From Actinokineospora alba (lineage in GTDB: Bacteria > Actinomycetota > Actinomycetes > Mycobacteriales > Pseudonocardiaceae): DNA of 64,000 bases. The position numbers were made by a program, and so were the translations under genes. Below the pieces are notes generated by a model. The model was not told the origin of the DNA. It saw only the letters and a list, made by a program, of their open reading frames with translations, and ran no database searches. Within the stretch, counting starts at the first letter, position 1. The number at the start of each line of letters is the position of its first letter. Where the stretch lies: the NCBI RefSeq assembly GCF_004362515.1, contig NZ_SNXU01000001.1, positions 1,674,001-1,738,000 on the forward strand. Direction: 5' to 3'. Of this stretch, positions 61,702 to 64,000 are shown in pieces.

Positions 61702-62721
61702 TCAGCTGACCGGGGCCCGGGTCAAAATCACCGCGAAGCCGAACGCGAGTCCCATCACGGCGAGCTCCACCGCCACCCAGCCCAGCATGGCCGTGCGCTT
61801 GTGTGCGATCACGGCGGGCATCAGCCGCCACCGGATGTGCGCGCCCAGTCCGGCGAGCCCGACCAGGCAGGCGATCTTGAGGAGCACCAGGATGCCGTAG
61901 CTGGTCTCGAACAGGCCCGCCCACAACGTGCGAGTGGGGTTCACCCCCAGCTCGATCAGACCGTTGAACAGCCCGGTCGCGGTGACCACGATGAAACAGA
62001 TCGTCGCGAGCTTCGAGAACCGGGGAAGCGCGTAGCCCAGGAGCGTGCGGTTGGCCGCGAGCAGGGCGACCACCGCCCCCAGCCCACCGGTCCAGGCCGC
62101 CGCGCTCATCACGTGCAGCTCCATGGAGATCATCGTGAAGTCGTGCCAGCGCCAGTTCGTCGCGTGGCCGGTGACCGGCAGGGGGAGCAGCGCGAACAGC
62201 GCCACCGCGGCCCGCAGTTCGGCGGGCATGTTCTCGCCCACCCGGACCGCGACCAGCGACAACACGAAGGTCAGCAGTGCGAAGACCGCGACGAACATCA
62301 GCGCCCGGCCCGCGCCGACGGTCCCGATGTACTCGCCGACAGCGCCGAGCGAAACGTCCTGCTCGGGCCGCAGTTCGGCGGTCTGCAGGACGATGGCCAC
62401 CAGCGCCGTCGCCACCCAGACCAGCGAACTCGCCATCGCCACCCGCCGGGCGACCGACAGCACCGGCTCGGACAGCACGGGTCGCTCGAAGCCGACGAGC
62501 AGCGGCAGCAGACAGAGGCCGACCGTCACCACGGCGGCCATGTCGAGCAGCACGCGGACGACGGGCAGGCCGACCCGGACCACCGCGTCCGGCGTGGGCA
62601 GCCCCGGGATCGGCTCGGTCGCGATGATCGCCAGGCCGATGAGCACGCCGACCAGCGATGACGCGACCAGAACCGTCGCGAGGTGATACCGGTGCCGTGC
62701 GGTGGTCCGGGTCTCGGTCAC
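61702..62721 (-). CDS. copD: Copper resistance membrane protein CopD family
   Basis: 339 residues from the GTG at 62721, overlapping the copC stop by GTGA. Eight to nine membrane helices; conserved histidines in the helix-4/5 region (LPVTGHATNWRWHDFTMISMELHVMSAAAWTGGL) fit metal handling. CopC-CopD fusions or pairs import or traffic copper across the membrane. The upstream frame to 62802 is Arg-rich and belongs to copC. Ends directly at the DnaA-box cluster. Confidence 0.88.
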   Translation of the reverse strand: MTETRTTARHRYHLATVLVASSLVGVLIGLAIIATEPIPGLPTPDAVVRVGLPVVRVLLDMAAVVTVGLCLLPLLVGFERPVLSEPVLSVARRVAMASSLVWVATALVAIVLQTAELRPEQDVSLGAVGEYIGTVGAGRALMFVAVFALLTFVLSLVAVRVGENMPAELRAAVALFALLPLPVTGHATNWRWHDFTMISMELHVMSAAAWTGGLGAVVALLAANRTLLGYALPRFSKLATICFIVVTATGLFNGLIELGVNPTRTLWAGLFETSYGILVLLKIACLVGLAGLGAHIRWRLMPAVIAHKRTAMLGWVAVELAVMGLAFGFAVILTRAPVS

Positions 62722-63272
62722 TGCTGCGCACCTCCGCCGACGCGCATCGCGAAGAACACGCCCGCGCCGAGCAGCACGACCGCGCCCGCGATCCACACCC
62801 ACACCGGCACGCCGCCGTTCTCCTGCGGCTCGCCCGCCTGGGCTGAGCCCGTGCTCTGCGTGGCCTCGACCGGCGCGGGGGTGCCGTTGCCTGCCTTGGT
62901 CAGGCTGAACTTGAGCTCGCCCGCGACCGGGTGGCCGTCGGCGGACAGGATTCGGTAGCCGATCCGGTAGTCGCCCGCCGGTCCGAGTTCACGGACCTGC
63001 GCGGTGACCACGTTGCCGCGGACCGACGCCTCGCCCTCCTGCCACTGGTCGGCGCCGTTGGGGCCGACCACGACGACCGAGTTGAGCCCCTTGCCGCCCT
63101 GGACGGGCTGGTCGAAGGTCAGCTCGATGGTCGACGGACCGGCTTCCAGCGCCGCCTTGTCGGCGGGGGTGCTGCTCACCAGCTGGTTGTGGGCGAAGGC
63201 GGCCGGGGCGATCCCGACCAGGGCGAACGACGCGACGGCGAACGCCGTGAACAGCCTGCTGATGGTGCGCAT
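62718..63272 (-). CDS. copC: Copper resistance protein CopC
   Basis: 184 residues. Signal peptide (AFAVASFALVGIAPAAFA), mature N-terminal His (AHNQLVSSTPADKAALE) which binds copper in this family, the CopC beta-barrel (LTFDQPVQGGKG, YRIGYRILSADGHPVAGELKF with a copper-type His) and a C-terminal linker with membrane helix (VPVWVWIAGAVVLLGAGVFFA). Periplasmic/extracellular copper chaperone anchored by its tail. Overlaps copD by 4 bp. Confidence 0.93.
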   Translation of the reverse strand: MRTISRLFTAFAVASFALVGIAPAAFAHNQLVSSTPADKAALEAGPSTIELTFDQPVQGGKGLNSVVVVGPNGADQWQEGEASVRGNVVTAQVRELGPAGDYRIGYRILSADGHPVAGELKFSLTKAGNGTPAPVEATQSTGSAQAGEPQENGGVPVWVWIAGAVVLLGAGVFFAMRVGGGAQQ

Positions 63273-63277
63273 GGTGC

Positions 63278-64000
63278 TTACTCTCCCGCCTTCGCGACAG
63301 TCCGACGAGCCCGGATCGTCGCGCCCGCGCCGAGGCCGAGGCCCAGGGCGCCGACGGCGAGACCGGCGCCGCCGAGCCAGCGGGCGGTGTCGTCGGTGCC
63401 CGCGGCCTTGGCCTCGGCGGCGTGGTCGTCCGCCTTGGTCTCGTTCGCCGCCGGCTCCGCGTGGTGGTCGCCACCGGCGGCCTTCTTGGCCAGCTTCACG
63501 ACCGGCGCGGGCTTCTCGGGCTCGGTGCCGTCCGCGGGCGGCTGGTCCCAGGCCACGACCTTGCCGCTGTCGTAGGTCTGGATGGCGGGGATGACCAGGG
63601 TGTCGGTGTTCTCCGGGAGCTTGCCCGCCGACACCTCGAACTCGCCGAACTCGCCCGGGCCGATCCGGGTGCCCGCCGCCGCGGTCCAGGTCACCGAGCT
63701 GACCGCCTCGGTGATCTGGGTGCCGTGCGACTCGACGGGCTTGTCGAGCTTGGTCTTGGTGATCACGGCGGTCCAGCCCGCGATGGGCTTGGTGCGCACC
63801 GAGGTCAGCGGGTACTCGGCGGGGAGCTTGATCTCCAGCTTGGTCGTGCCCGCGGCGTTGTCCTCGTTCGGGACCCGGAAGGTGATCTTGGTGTAGCCGC
63901 CCTGGGTGGCGGTCTCGCCGATGACCTTGGCGGTGACGTGCGCGGACGCCATTCCGGTGCCGAGCAGGGCGGCGGAGCCCGCGACAGCGAGCAGGACACC
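63278..64000 (-). CDS. ycnI: YcnI/DUF1775 copper-binding protein, 5' end outside window
   Basis: The frame stays open beyond 64000 through a signal peptide (VLLAVAGSAALLGTGMASA), so the start is outside; an ATG at 63950 is internal. Mature N-terminus begins with His (AHVTAKV), the copper ligand of YcnI, followed by the DUF1775 beta-sandwich (ITFRVPNEDNAAGTTKLEI, SSVTWTAAAGTRIGPGEFGEFEV) and a C-terminal His-rich linker (DHHAE..DDHAAEA) and anchor helix. Six bp before copC, same strand: a copper operon ycnI-copC-copD. Confidence 0.9.
   Translation of the reverse strand, partial: GVLLAVAGSAALLGTGMASAHVTAKVIGETATQGGYTKITFRVPNEDNAAGTTKLEIKLPAEYPLTSVRTKPIAGWTAVITKTKLDKPVESHGTQITEAVSSVTWTAAAGTRIGPGEFGEFEVSAGKLPENTDTLVIPAIQTYDSGKVVAWDQPPADGTEPEKPAPVVKLAKKAAGGDHHAEPAANETKADDHAAEAKAAGTDDTARWLGGAGLAVGALGLGLGAGATIRARRTVAKAGE

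Overview
The window is the replication-origin region of a high-GC Gram-positive chromosome (Actinomycetota). Gene order closely follows the mycobacterial/actinobacterial oriC neighbourhood: murJ, pseudokinase, sigM, trxB, trxA, cwlM, GNAT, parB, parA, rsmG, jag, yidC, yidD, rnpA, rpmH, dnaA, oriC, dnaN, gnd, recF, dciA, gyrB, gyrA, DUF3566, tRNA-Ile, tRNA-Ala, ppiA, rhomboid, crgA, pabA/trpG, pknB, pknA, pbpA, rodA, pstP, fhaB, fhaA, tRNA-Leu. A 6-phosphogluconate dehydrogenase between dnaN and recF, a class E sortase next to crgA, and regulators of the XRE-TPR type suggest a filamentous actinomycete, most likely Pseudonocardiaceae (inference; no database was searched). No phage, insertion sequence or CRISPR was seen.

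Layout. 1-8.8 kb: envelope and redox genes (DUF6049 C-terminus, MurJ, a separate pseudokinase, SigM and its anti-sigma factor, thioredoxin system, CwlM). 8.8-11.9 kb: GNAT, PLP aminotransferase, Ddl-like ligase. 12-18.7 kb, minus strand: parB, parA, rsmG, then jag, yidC, yidD, rnpA, rpmH, separated by a 1.5 kb C-rich non-coding stretch that holds a strict 5-bp repeat (CCCRR, 52 units) and is bordered by parS sites. 18.7-32.2 kb, plus strand: dnaA, oriC, dnaN, gnd, recF, dciA, gyrB, gyrA, DUF3566. 32.3-42.9 kb: tRNAs, small membrane proteins, ppiA, rhomboid protease, crgA, sortase E, a permease, pabA. 43-52.7 kb, minus strand: the Ser/Thr kinase and cell-elongation operon pknB-pknA-pbpA-rodA-pstP-fhaB-fhaA. 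52.9-64 kb: tRNA-Leu, then an accessory-looking segment (FAD sugar oxidase, PLP aldolase, TetR, a small Cys-rich protein pair, XRE-TPR regulator with APH kinase) and a copper cluster (copD-copC-ycnI) cut by the window end.

The genes work as three linked modules: replication start and segregation (DnaA, oriC, DnaN, RecF, DciA, gyrase, ParAB with six parS), membrane insertion and ribosome/RNase P biogenesis (YidC, YidD, RnpA, RpmH, Jag), and kinase-controlled peptidoglycan growth (PknA/B, PstP, FhaA/B, PbpA, RodA, MurJ, pseudokinase, CwlM, CrgA).

The most unusual signals are non-coding: the CCCRR array (G-quadruplex potential) among parS sites; a second field of degenerate repeats between dnaA and oriC; and DnaA boxes outside oriC, namely inside dciA beside a parS, upstream of the PH-like gene, and a four-box cluster between two convergent gene ends near 61.7 kb. 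Coding oddities include a MurJ split from its pseudokinase, a PknA with a PASTA-like C-terminus, and a Q/G/Y-repeat FhaA.
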